Position numbers and translations under genes: made by a program. 64,000 nucleotides of DNA, taken from positions 186,001 through 250,000 of the forward strand of contig NZ_HG964447.1 in the NCBI RefSeq assembly GCF_000689255.1. The letters are read 5' to 3'. The notes under the pieces are model-generated. The model worked only from the letters and a program-made list of their open reading frames with translations. It searched no databases and was not told the origin of the DNA. Every line of letters begins with the position of its first letter. Positions within the stretch are counted from its first letter, which is position 1. Source of the stretch: Mycobacterium triplex. GTDB lineage: Bacteria > Actinomycetota > Actinomycetes > Mycobacteriales > Mycobacteriaceae. Below are positions 17,382 to 25,583 of this stretch, piece after piece.

Positions 17382-18124
17382 GGAAGCGAAGACCACATGT
17401 TCGCCGGATTTATTGACCCGCAGAAGCCACTGCGGCGGGTCGCGGTACCCGACACCCGAGCGAATCTGCGATGGCACTGCGGCCAGCGAGAACATGTATG
17501 CCACTGTTAACGGCGCCCAGGCGGGAGGAGCACGACGCCGCGCGACGTCTTGCCGAACGCAGCGGGGGCGGCGAGGTGCGAGACCACCGCAAAGACAATA
17601 ACCAGATTCGGAATGCGGATACCGTCGGAAAAACACCCGTACCCCCCGAAGGGCTGAGTCTGGCGCCGGGGCAGCACGCCGGGCGGCCAACCCGCGAGCT
17701 GCTGCCTCAGATCTAAAGAATCGGGGTCGATCAAATTCTGATTCGAAATCTCCTGCCGCCGTTGGTGTCACATGTCGTCCTTGGTGATCGCGCGCGTTAT
17801 TCAAGCAGTTAGGAAAGAACCCTCAAGTCCGCGAATGGGACGAAGTGATTGCCACTCTGGGGACCGCCCGAAGGTGTCTTTCGGCCGCGCCGCTCACCGG
17901 CTGACATCAGCGATGGCGCTGGGCGGCTACTTCGCGCCTCATAAACCAGTTAGCCGCCAACCGTCCCGCGCTGCAGCGTGGTATCAGCCGCTGCCCTTAC
18001 CCGACATAGGCCCGCGGCAGAACCAAATCGGGTAAAATATCGAAGGTGGACTCACCGAACAAGAGTCGGAAGGAGCCTGAGATGCGCCAGCGAAAATCGC
18101 GCTGCCGCATGCGTACTACTTCAG
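17382..18124. other. Long non-coding gap
   Basis: About 740 bases after the AAA ATPase with no frame I can support as coding. Base composition is less GC-rich in places. It leads directly into the tRNA-like gene. Confidence 0.5.
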
Positions 18125-18196
18125 GCGTCCGTAGCTCAGTCGGCAGAGCAGCTTCCTTTTAAGTAGCGGGTCGGGGTTCGATTCCCTCCGGGCGCA
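18125..18196 (+). tRNA. tRNA-Lys(UUU)-like gene
   Basis: A 72-base cloverleaf. Acceptor arms GCGTCCG and CGGGCGC pair fully with one G-T. The D arm is GCTC...GAGC. The anticodon loop CTTTTAA has anticodon TTT (Lys), and the T loop is TTCGATT. There is one T-T mismatch in the anticodon stem and one C-C mismatch at the base of the T stem, and the genome encodes ACCG rather than ACCA at the end. It could be a divergent element-borne tRNA or a decaying one. Confidence 0.6.
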
Positions 18197-18275
18197 CCGG
18201 CCGGTAACCAGACCGGCGACGCGAGAGGGCTCCTGCCAATAGTGTTCAGCATGGGGCATGCCATTGAAGAGCTGT

Positions 18276-18346
18276 GGGCGATCTGTCATCGATCGAAGCG
18301 CTGCTCGGCGCCGAGATCAGCTGCTGTATGGCCTGTGGCACCCGCC
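18276..18346 (+). pseudogene. Inverted fragment of hypothetical gene B
   Basis: The translated text LSSIEALLGAEISCCMACG matches the last part of the protein at 14956-15339 (LSSIEALFGAEIKWCPACG) but lies on the plus strand. It shows that a third piece of the A/B module was inverted. Confidence 0.7.
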
Positions 18347-18461
18347 AATCCACGGCGATGACCGAGGGAGCGCCGATGTGCGTTTCCCCTCAGGTTTCGT
18401 ACCCTGTGGGCGGTGCGTCATCTTGAGGTTGTTCAACTGATTTGGACTGTACTGATGATTA

Positions 18462-18761
18462 TTAACGACTGTGATCATCGACGTGGGCAAAAAGCGAACC
18501 CACGGTGGTCGCTTCGCGGAGACACGTCGAGGACGCACACAGACCGTTGGTTCGTAGGCGCAGGGCGATGATGTCGCCCTCGTCTAGCTCCTTTTCCCCG
18601 TATTGGGGTGTGCCGTCGCTGTTGGTGCCGGCGAGTGTGCGGGCGAAGTGGCCGCTGGGGCGAAGGTCAAGTTCGATGCGCCATTCGCCGTGGCGCTCGC
18701 GGAAGTAGAAGCTGTGCCCGTCTACTTCGCCGTCCCACTGTTCAGGGACCAAGCCGGCCAT
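18462..18761 (-). pseudogene. Hypothetical protein B, truncated copy
   Basis: It matches the protein at 14956-15339 for its first about 65 residues (VPEQWDGEVDGHSFYFRERH through ELDEGDIIA), then diverges at about 18568 into unrelated sequence (LRLRTNGLCASS...). The missing C-terminal part is partly found as the inverted fragment at 18276. It keeps the ATG start (MAGLVPEQW) that the longer copy has lost. Confidence 0.7.
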
Positions 18762-19033
18762 GGCTACTTACGATGGCACCCTGTTGGACCGCCAGCCAGG
18801 ATTGCAGGTCAGCTTCCGCGGCTTGCTCCTCGGCCCTGATTCGTTGGTCCTCCGGCGATTCCCAAAACGCTTTGATGTCGTTGTGCCATTCGTGCCAGGT
18901 GCGGCGGCGGTCCTCGCGGGTGCGGGCACAGGGGCAGGCGAATCCGTGGTCGTGCAGGTCGGTTTCGGGTAGCCGCGGGTGACATGCGCACCGGCAGCGC
19001 TCGCCGCTGTCGACGTAGCGCCAGACGGTGAGC
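18564..19033. repeat. Segmental duplication, copy 2
   Basis: Direct partner of 15151-15622. The left edge coincides with the truncation of gene B, the right edge with the first codons of gene A. Confidence 0.85.
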
Positions 19034-19044
19034 AGCCTGGACAT
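18742..19044 (-). CDS. Hypothetical protein A, intact copy
   Basis: A 100-residue protein of unknown function, intact in this copy and frameshifted at 15340-15646. It begins MSRLLTVWRYVDSGERCRCACH; the Cys/His spacing and a second group at FACPCARTRED suggest metal binding. The C-terminal half is helical and charged (RAEEQAAEADLQSWLAVQQG). Its last 20 bases overlap the start of gene B, so the pair is translationally coupled. Confidence 0.6.
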   Translation of the reverse strand: MSRLLTVWRYVDSGERCRCACHPRLPETDLHDHGFACPCARTREDRRRTWHEWHNDIKAFWESPEDQRIRAEEQAAEADLQSWLAVQQGAIVSSHGRLGP

Positions 19045-19169
19045 GTAAATCCCAACGCGGGATTACGTACGAGGCTGTGACGGCTCAGGTAGGACCCGGA
19101 CATGCATCGTCCGATCGCATCAACGTACATCCACGCATATCCCCGCATCGCCGCGCTACCCTGTGCAGG

Positions 19170-19757
19170 ATGGATGGGTCGACGGGTCGCGTGCTTGGTG
19201 CGCTGTTGGCTAAACATCAGATTGATCTGACCGTCGACGAGGTCCTGGACGAGCTGGACTCCGCGTTTGCGGCCATCCCCTGGGCAACCACCCTGTCGGC
19301 GACAGAAGTGGATTTCCTGCGCATGCGCGTCGAACCCCAGGCAGCATCCGTGATCGACGCCTGGTCGGCCGATGACGAACGTCGGACCCGCGCCCGCATT
19401 GCGGTGCGCCAACTCAGCAGCGCGCTCTCAGGATCGGTCAGCATCAAGGAAGCCGCCGCGATGCTCGGCGTCGACCGCTCCCGGGTGGCGCGGCGCATCA
19501 CTGGAAATGCGTTATGGGCCTTCGATCTTCAAGGAAGCCGACGCATCCCGCGCTGGCAGTTCCTAGGTGACGAACTGCTGCCAGGCTTGGACGCGATCGT
19601 GCGCGCGATACCACGGGGCATCACCCCCGTGGTTCTGGATATATTCATGCACACCCCGCAGCCCGACTTCGACGACCGCACCGCGATCGAGCACCTAGCC
19701 GGCGGCGGCGACCCGGCATTAGTTGCCGGATTCATCGCCGACCTCGGGCGCTGGTGA
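19170..19757 (+). CDS. RES-type antitoxin (HTH DNA-binding)
   Basis: A 195-residue DNA-binding protein of the kind paired with RES-domain toxins in actinobacteria. The central HTH reads VSIKEAAAMLGVDRSRVARRI, followed by ALWAFDLQGSRRIPRWQF. The C-terminal domain (FMHTPQPDFDDRTAIEHLAGGGDPALVAGFIADL) matches the toxin-binding region of Xre/MbcA-like antitoxins. The start is ATG 19170; ATG 19174 is out of frame. The cognate RES gene follows within 30 bases but is broken. RES toxins degrade NAD+; the antitoxin blocks the toxin and represses the operon. With the toxin dead, this gene may survive as a stand-alone regulator or immunity factor. Confidence 0.75.
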   Translation: MDGSTGRVLGALLAKHQIDLTVDEVLDELDSAFAAIPWATTLSATEVDFLRMRVEPQAASVIDAWSADDERRTRARIAVRQLSSALSGSVSIKEAAAMLGVDRSRVARRITGNALWAFDLQGSRRIPRWQFLGDELLPGLDAIVRAIPRGITPVVLDIFMHTPQPDFDDRTAIEHLAGGGDPALVAGFIADLGRW

Positions 19758-19784
19758 ACCTACGGCCCACTGAAGGCGCCACGA

Positions 19785-19954
19785 ATGGCCCCCCGAACAC
19801 CTCAGCAGGGAACCCACCAAATTGCCGACTACACCGGCGCGCTATGGCGGGTCCACCGCACCGAAGGTGAGCGCCTCAGCCGTGGAACAAGCTGCGCACC
19901 TATTTAGGGGCCGCGGCCGCCCGCGCGGTGGCACCGACACCCGGGTCCTGCTAG
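19785..19954 (+). pseudogene. RES-domain toxin remnant
   Basis: From ATG 19785 the frame gives ADYTGALWRVHRTEGERLS, the characteristic start of a RES domain (LWRVHRT). A one-base shift then continues as PWNKLRTYLG, the next conserved RES block, in another frame. The remaining 100 or so residues, including the rest of the NAD-binding core, are missing. The position directly after the antitoxin fits a dead RES-Xre pair. Confidence 0.7.
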
Positions 19955-20159
19955 TCGGGAAGTAGCGAATGACGAGGTCCGGTCGGCGACGTAGTTGGTC
20001 ATTATCGGAGCTTCTCCGACGCGGGATAATCCCCGAACCATGCGAAGTGAAGGCTCGGACTGCCGCGCTGAACGGCTGTGACGAGTCGAGGTTTTGACCG
20101 CATCCGGTCCATCGCTAATCACAGTTCGTTGCATTAGCCATCGGCGCCCCAGGGCACGA
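19955..20159. other. Non-coding stretch
   Basis: No gene or clear signal seen; a transition from the toxin remnant into decayed catabolic genes. Confidence 0.4.
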
Positions 20160-20735
20160 TTGTGGTGGACAGGCTTCGTCAAGGCGACGTGCGGCGCTGC
20201 GCTCCGGGGAAGAGTCGAGTAGCCGACAAGCTCCGATTACGCTGATGTCTGGGGTGTCGAACATCTTGCCGAGGTCGAGTTGACCGCACTGCACCGCGCC
20301 GAAGAATCCGCCACCGGTAACCAATGCTTCGCCGTTGATGTAGCTCGATCGGGGGCTGTTAAGGAAGATCAGAGCCACGCCTGTTCCTCGGCGGTTGAGC
20401 GCCGACGGATCGGCCTGACGAAGGCGTCAATGATGTTCTGCCCGGCGAATTCCACGAAATAGGGCAGCGCCGCGGTGTCGGTGGGGCCGGGGTTGATGCA
20501 GTTGAGCGGGATGCCATCGGTGATCAGCATGGCGGCCCGGGACGCAACCCAGGGCCTTGATCGACTTCTTGGAAAATAGGTATGCACCGACCGCTCCCAT
20601 CTCGTCATTGGCCAGGCACCACCGCTTGCCCTCATCGAACCCGTCGGTGGACACCAGTTCCATCAGCTGCTTCAGCTCCTTTTGCCACCCAATGGCGGCA
20701 TTGGACGCGACCACCGCGATCGCACCGCCGGCATG
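20160..20735 (-). pseudogene. Short-chain dehydrogenase pseudogene
   Basis: Minus-strand pieces of a hydroxysteroid-dehydrogenase-like SDR. AGGAIAVVASNAAIGW and GAVGAYLFSKKSIKAL hold the catalytic Ser region and the Y-x-x-x-K motif (YLFSK). Then come IPLNCINPGPTDTAALPYF in another frame and the C-terminal SSYINGEALVTGGGF in a third. The N-terminal Rossmann part is absent. At least two frameshifts make it inactive. Confidence 0.75.
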
Positions 20736-20799
20736 AATCTTGGCAGGACCAGGTCGTCGCCGTGGGTGAGGATCTGATTTGCTTGGGCTACACCGAGCC

Positions 20800-21693
20800 C
20801 CAGCGAACGGGACCCGTCCATCGCCGTGAGGCTGGCCGAGCTCGGTCCGGAGCGGGACTGCCCAAGGGCGTCTTCCAGGTGCTACACGGCGATAAGGAGG
20901 CCGTCGACGCCATCGTGAACCACTCGAGCATTAAGGTAGTCGGGTTCGTCGGCAGCTCCGACATCGCCCAGACATCTACTCGACCGCCGCCGCCAAGGGT
21001 AAGCGTGCACAGTGCTTCGGCGGAGCCGAGAATCACATGATCGTGATGCCCGACGCCGACCTCAACCAGGCCGTCGACGCACTGATCGGTGCCGGGTACG
21101 GCAGCGCGGGTGAGCGGTGCATGGCCATTAGCGTCGCCGTCCCGGTCGGCGAACAGGCCGCGGATCGGTTGCGCGCCAGGCTAGTCGAACGGATCAACAA
21201 TCTGCGCGTCGGCCATAGCCTCGACCCAAAGGCCGATTACGGGCCACTGATCACGTCGGCGGCGTTAGCGCGGGTGAAGGACTACATCGGTCAAGGCATT
21301 GCGGCAGGCGCCGAAGCCGTGGTCGATGGACGCGAACGCGTCAGCGATGACCTGACTTTCGATGATGTCAGCCTGGAAGGCGGCTTCTTCATCGGCCCCA
21401 CCCTGTTCGACCACGTCACCCCGGACATGTCGATCTACACCGACGAGATCTTCGGGCCGGTGTTGTGCATCGTGCGCGCGCACGACTACGAGGAGGCCCT
21501 GCGGCTGCCGTCCGAGCACGAATACGGCAAAGGCGTCGCGGTTTTCACCCGCGACGGCGACGCGGCCCGCGACTTCGTCTCCCGCGTGCAGGTCGGCATG
21601 GTCGGTGTCAACACGAAGACCGAGACCATCACCCAGCGATGGCCGTCGGTCATCAAAGACGGCGACGAGTTCAGCATCCCCACCATGAAATAG
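20800..21693 (+). pseudogene. mmsA: Methylmalonate-semialdehyde dehydrogenase pseudogene
   Basis: The text matches MmsA from about mid-protein: PSERDP-like and GLPKGVFQVLHGDKEAVDAI in early frames, then MIVMPDADLNQAVDALIGAG through EFSIPTMK in the main frame (21037-21693). The N-terminal half is missing and there is a frameshift near 20975. An in-frame deletion of about 34 codons joins GMVGVN directly to TKTETITQRWPS, removing the conserved PIPVPVAYHTFGGWK-type block. The catalytic Cys (GERCM) is still readable. The gene is clearly dead. Confidence 0.85.
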
Positions 21694-21762
21694 CCTTGAC
21701 AGGCAACCACTTTCATACCATTCCAGCAGATTTCACACTCCAACGCAGGAGCAGCAGCGAGC

Positions 21763-21890
21763 GAACCGGTCATCATCGAGGGTGCGATCAACGGTGCGAC
21801 GTCGAACACCGTGCATCCGAACGTGCCGGTGACAGGAGACGAGATCGTTGCCGACGCACTGTCCTGCTTCGGGGTTGGGGCTGCGATCGT
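21763..21890 (+). pseudogene. BKACE-family (DUF849) gene fragment
   Basis: The frame EPVIIEGAINGATSNTVHPNVPVTGDEIVADALSC matches the N-terminus of beta-keto acid cleavage enzymes (IIEAAINGA...P.VP.T..EIA.DA). Only about 40 codons remain before unrelated sequence. Confidence 0.65.
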
Positions 21891-21891
21891 T

Positions 21892-22044
21892 TCTGCATAC
21901 CCACTACGACGGCCCAGGCGATCTGGCCGGATCGGCTCAACGCGTCGTTTTCACATGGAGTGACCGCCACGGTAGTAGGTAACTGCGGGCTGGGGTTCGC
22001 GCCGTGCCGCCCGGGCCGATCATGACGCGCTCGTCGACGTAATG
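21892..22044 (+). pseudogene. D-aminoacylase-like amidohydrolase fragment
   Basis: LHTHYD (the metal-binding H-x-H start) is followed after a one-base shift by AQAIWPDRLNASFSHGVTATV and GNCGLGFAPCRP, then after another shift by ADHDALVDVM. These are consecutive blocks of the N-acyl-D-amino acid deacylase family. About 50 codons survive. Confidence 0.65.
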
Positions 22045-22301
22045 GCTACATCGTTGAGCCCGCCTCGCCAATCGGGATCGCGACAGGCCTGAACAGCCGC
22101 CTAAATATATATTCATTTAAGTAATAAAACCTCTAGACGACTTCGCGGCGCCGTGGGTAGCCTACATCCATGTCAGACTCATTTCGGCCTTGCATTGACT
22201 AGGTTCCAGTCGATCCAACCGGCCAGGCCAGCCCTGTGGCAGAGCGTCCGCCGCCCGGCACCGCCGACCACCGTTTGGTGGCTAACAAGGAGAAGTTGGA
22301 T

Positions 22302-22973
22302 ATGCAGCATTGGCCGCAGCGTCTGCCCGCCTTCGTGGCTGTGGCCGGCGCTCTATTGAGCATTCCCGTCGCGCATGCGGATAATGACAACAACACGCTC
22401 ATACCGAACAACAAGCGACTCAATGACGGTGTCGTCGCCAACGTCTTCACCGTGCAGCATCAAGCTGGCTGCATTAACGACGTGAGAATCAGCCCCCAAC
22501 TGCAAGCCGCTGCGCAGCGGCACGCCGAGGATCTGCTGAACAACCGCGCCCTCGATGGTGATATCGGTTCGGACGGGTCTAGCCCGCAAGACCGCGCCAA
22601 TGCGGCTGGTTTCCATGGCCCGGTGGCAGAGACGGTGGCGATCAACCGGTCAATCGCGATCAGCGGCAATGACTTGATCAACCGGTGGTATCACAACCCC
22701 GACTATTTCAAGATCATGTCCAGCTGTGCGAACAGCCAGATGGGGGTGTGGTCGTTGAACAGTCCGGATCGGACCGTTGTGGTTGCGCTATACGGACAGC
22801 CACAAGGCGATCCCTCGGGGCGGGGAGCAACACCACTAAATACCGACGGACAGAATATTCCGCTGGATCCCAGTCCCGACTATGACGCCAGCGACGAACT
22901 CGAGTTCGGTCTCAACTGGTTCCCGTGGATCCTCAGGGGGGTGTACCCGCCGCCGGGCAATCCTCCGGAGTAG
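22302..22973 (+). CDS. Secreted CAP-domain protein
   Basis: A 223-residue exported protein. The start is ATG 22302, eight bases after AAGGAG. Residues 1-26 form a signal peptide (LPAFVAVAGALLSIPVAHA, cleavage after AHA). The CAP/SCP-like domain spans about 40-180, with VFTVQHQAGCINDVRISPQL, AAQRHAEDLL and a C-terminal MGVWSLNSPDRTVVVALYG. Two cysteines could pair. The tail is Pro-rich and acidic. In other bacteria CAP proteins bind lipids or glycans at the envelope; a specific role here is not known. Confidence 0.85.
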   Translation: MQHWPQRLPAFVAVAGALLSIPVAHADNDNNTLIPNNKRLNDGVVANVFTVQHQAGCINDVRISPQLQAAAQRHAEDLLNNRALDGDIGSDGSSPQDRANAAGFHGPVAETVAINRSIAISGNDLINRWYHNPDYFKIMSSCANSQMGVWSLNSPDRTVVVALYGQPQGDPSGRGATPLNTDGQNIPLDPSPDYDASDELEFGLNWFPWILRGVYPPPGNPPE

Positions 22974-23053
22974 AGCGGGATTCGTCCATCGTTAGCGAAC
23001 CCGCATCAAAGGCCGCGCAGTCAACGTAGTTCGGCCAAAGATAGCTGGTCGCG

Positions 23054-23494
23054 TTAACAGGCGACTTTGATGGTGAAAGCGTCGGTTGACCTCAAGCTGG
23101 GGTTATCGGTGTTAAAGCCCTCGGCCCGTCCGCGGATCGTGTAGGTGTATCCGTGCAGGGTTACCTCGGCGGCGCCCTGGAGGTGTTCGGCGTAGCTGCC
23201 GGTGAACCCATCCAGATTGTTGATGTTGATCGTTTTGGCGGTCAAAAGACCCTCGTTGGACACGAACATGCTGGTGCCTGCCGCAGTGTCACCGGTAGTA
23301 GCCGTAGTTAGCGATCCCATCGGTACGCACTTCACCGCGTGGCTCTCTGGAAGCACATGGCCGTTGATCGTTACCTGCGCGGTTCCCGGGAGCAATGTAC
23401 CGGGCGCAGGTTCGGCCGCGCGAGACGGTGAGCATGCCCCCACACTGGCTGCCACCAAAACGATCGCGGACGCATTGCGGAACCGCTTCTTCAC
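23054..23494 (-). CDS. LpqH-like (19 kDa family) lipoprotein
   Basis: A 146-residue lipoprotein with a lipobox ending Cys21 (ASVGAC) after a basic N-terminus (MKKRFRNAS). The mature part matches the mycobacterial 19 kDa/LpqH family: AQVTINGH, VKCVPMGSLTTATTGD, a central beta-rich region and a C-terminal FTIKVAC. It keeps two cysteines besides the lipidated one. The start codon is GTG 23494 with AGCTC-type weak spacing and a purine-rich leader. It converges with the CAP gene, 80 bases apart. Confidence 0.85.
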   Translation of the reverse strand: MKKRFRNASAIVLVAASVGACSPSRAAEPAPGTLLPGTAQVTINGHVLPESHAVKCVPMGSLTTATTGDTAAGTSMFVSNEGLLTAKTININNLDGFTGSYAEHLQGAAEVTLHGYTYTIRGRAEGFNTDNPSLRSTDAFTIKVAC

Positions 23495-23596
23495 GAGCTC
23501 ACCTTCATTTCATCTCGCTGTCTTCCCGACTCCGCATTAAGAGCAGCTCGACCCTCGGCGGCAGCTTTGAGAGGGCCCCGGTTGGTGGTCCAGTCG

Positions 23597-24415
23597 CTAT
23601 GCGGCTTGGGGTTGATGGGTCGTGGTCCACTGTAGGGCGTATTCGCTCGGGGTGAGTTCGCCGTGGGTGTGGGGTCGGTTGGTGTTGTAGTCGATCCTCC
23701 AGCCTTCGATGATGACTTGGGCTTCCAATAGGGAGTCGAAGCGCCAGGCGTTGAGCAGTTCGTCACGCAGGCGGGCGTTGAACGATTCGACCCAGGCGTT
23801 CTGCCGCGGTGAGCCGGGATCGATGAAAAGCGATCCAGCACTGTTGAATCGGCACCAGTCGCTCACAGCGTGGGCGACGAACTCGGGCCCGTTGTCGAAA
23901 CGGACATACGCCGGTACCCCGCGGGCACCTGCGAGCCGGTCAAGCACAGCGACGACATCATCGGTGTTGATGCTGCGGTCGACCTCGATGGCCAGGGCTT
24001 CGCGGGTGAACTCGTCGATGATGTTGAGCAGCTTGAGAGTGCGCCCGTCAGCGGTGGTATCGAATTGGAAGTCCATCGCCCAGATCACGTTCGGGCGGAT
24101 CGGTGACATCGCGCCCACCGCGACGCCGATACCGGTCAACCGCTTCTTGCGGCGCCGCTGCGGGACTCGCAGGCCTTCTTCGCGCCACAGTCGGCGGACG
24201 CGCTTGTCGTTGGCATGCCAGCCAGCACGGCGGGCCATCTTCGCTGCTCGGCGCCAACCCCACCGCGGCCGGTCGGTGGAGAACCGGCGCAGCCACCCCC
24301 GCAACTCGACCTCTTCGGTCGTCATCGGCGGCGACGTCAGCCGCATCGTGGAGCGGTGAATGCCCACCACCGTGCAGGCGCGGCGCTCAGACACCCCGAA
24401 CCGCTCGCGCAGCAT
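23597..24415 (-). CDS. IS3 transposase OrfB (integrase domain)
   Basis: A 272-residue rve-type integrase from the first in-frame ATG; the open frame extends upstream to about 24441 and is normally reached by frameshifting from OrfA. DDE residues: Asp in WAMDFQFD, Asp in VRFDNGPEF and Glu in AWVESFNARLRDELL, the DD35E block typical of IS3. HTH_21 and the YNTNRPHTHGELTPSEYA tail are present. It looks intact. Confidence 0.88.
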   Translation of the reverse strand: MLRERFGVSERRACTVVGIHRSTMRLTSPPMTTEEVELRGWLRRFSTDRPRWGWRRAAKMARRAGWHANDKRVRRLWREEGLRVPQRRRKKRLTGIGVAVGAMSPIRPNVIWAMDFQFDTTADGRTLKLLNIIDEFTREALAIEVDRSINTDDVVAVLDRLAGARGVPAYVRFDNGPEFVAHAVSDWCRFNSAGSLFIDPGSPRQNAWVESFNARLRDELLNAWRFDSLLEAQVIIEGWRIDYNTNRPHTHGELTPSEYALQWTTTHQPQAA

Positions 24416-24444
24416 TACTGCTGCGCGGCGTTTGCGGTTCGGCG

Positions 24445-24732
24445 TCAGAAGTTTCCCGACCCGATCTCCTTGAGCATGTCGATGTCCAGGGCCTGATTGG
24501 CGACCATCTTCTTGAGGCGAGCGTTCTCGGCCTCGAGCTCCTTGAGCCGCTTAGCGTCGTTGGCCTTCATACCGCCGTACTGGGCCAACCAGCGATGCCA
24601 AGTCGACTCCGCGACTTCCAGATGCCGGCACACCTCAGCCAGTTCCTGGCCCGCGGCCAACAGCTTGTTGCCCTCGGCGAGCTTGCGGATGATCTGATCC
24701 GGCGTATGCCGCCGGCGCTTGTTCGATGCCAT
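24445..24732 (-). CDS. IS3 transposase OrfA (HTH, leucine zipper)
   Basis: A 95-residue OrfA from ATG 24732 (MASNKRRRHTPDQIIRKLAEG). HTH at about 10-50 and a leucine-zipper coil (LKELEAENARLKKMVANQAL). The stop lies in GGAAACTTCTGA. The OrfB frame (LLTPNRKRR) is reached by a -1 shift just before that stop, the standard IS3 way to make OrfAB. Confidence 0.85.
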   Translation of the reverse strand: MASNKRRRHTPDQIIRKLAEGNKLLAAGQELAEVCRHLEVAESTWHRWLAQYGGMKANDAKRLKELEAENARLKKMVANQALDIDMLKEIGSGNF

Positions 24733-24956
24733 GTCGTCGGTGATTCTTCCTACCCGAATCCTCGGGCAACAGAGTCCCACAAACAACTGGATCACTTCAG
24801 AGGGCTCACCTCAGCTTACTCAGCACGGCGAGCGGCCAGCTAGGTAAAGCAACCGTATCCGACTTTGGTGTGGTCATGGTCGCCGGGTTCGTCGTCTTAA
24901 CGAGGACAACAATGTTGAAGGGTTAGCCGCATTCCGTGACTTGATATCACCGAGGG

Positions 24957-25583
24957 CTATCGCCGAGGGGTGAGCGAGGCGACGAGCAAGTTTCGCAGCA
25001 CGCCCTCGTCACCACCGTCGTCGGGCTCGGCGGGTTCAGCGATGAGGCTGAAGTTGACGCGGACGATCCAGCGGGCGAGGGTGCCGGCCGGAACATCTCG
25101 GCGGATATCGCCAGCAGCGGCAGCAGCCTCGAGGCGCCGCACCAGCGCGTCGGCGAGTTTGGCTCGCCACAACTCGGAGCCTTCGGCGGCGTGATAGGCA
25201 GCACCGACGGCTTGGTGGTCGTCAACTAGTGATCGCATTACCGGTGAGTCACGGGCGATGTCGATTCCCCGCATGCATGCGGCGACGAGCTGAACCAGAA
25301 AGGGCTCGTCAGTCTGCCAACATTGTTCGACGGCGTGCAGGGTAACAGTGAGCACTCGCATGAAGGAGGCGGCCAGCAGAGCATCCTTGCTCGGGAAGTA
25401 GTAGTACACGGTCGACCGGTGCACGCCTGCGCGCCGGGCGATGTCGCCCATCCGGGTACGGACAGGCCCCTTATCCGAGTAGCAGGAGTCGGCCGCGGTC
25501 AGCAACCGTTCGCGCGCCTCATCGTCTGCCGGGGAGTCGGCTCCGGCCGGCCTCGCGCGACGGCCTCTGGAGTGGGCTCTCAC
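24957..25583 (-). CDS. TetR-family regulator
   Basis: A 208-residue TetR regulator. The HTH spans about residues 22-70 (RMGDIARRAGVHRSTVYYYFPSKDALL). The ligand-binding domain follows (VEQCWQTDEPFLVQLVAACMRGI). It is transcribed away from the mce operon across a 1.35 kb gap, a position where TetR proteins often control mce loci. The first about 20 residues are Arg/Pro-rich, so a later start is possible; GTG 25583 is the longest. The ligand is unknown. Confidence 0.8.
   Translation of the reverse strand: MRAHSRGRRARPAGADSPADDEARERLLTAADSCYSDKGPVRTRMGDIARRAGVHRSTVYYYFPSKDALLAASFMRVLTVTLHAVEQCWQTDEPFLVQLVAACMRGIDIARDSPVMRSLVDDHQAVGAAYHAAEGSELWRAKLADALVRRLEAAAAAGDIRRDVPAGTLARWIVRVNFSLIAEPAEPDDGGDEGVLRNLLVASLTPRR

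Larger units (their letters stand above)
23586..24794 (-). mobile_element. IS3-family insertion sequence
   Basis: About 1.21 kb with two overlapping frames on the minus strand. Imperfect terminal repeats read TGGTCCAGTCG at 23586 and, in reverse complement, TGATCCAGTTG at 24794. It inserted between the LpqH-like gene and the TetR gene. Confidence 0.85.

Noticed and set aside
17184..17804. A minus-strand 206-codon frame after the AAA ATPase
   Set aside because: Half of it is antisense to the ATPase and the rest lacks protein-like texture or a start signal.
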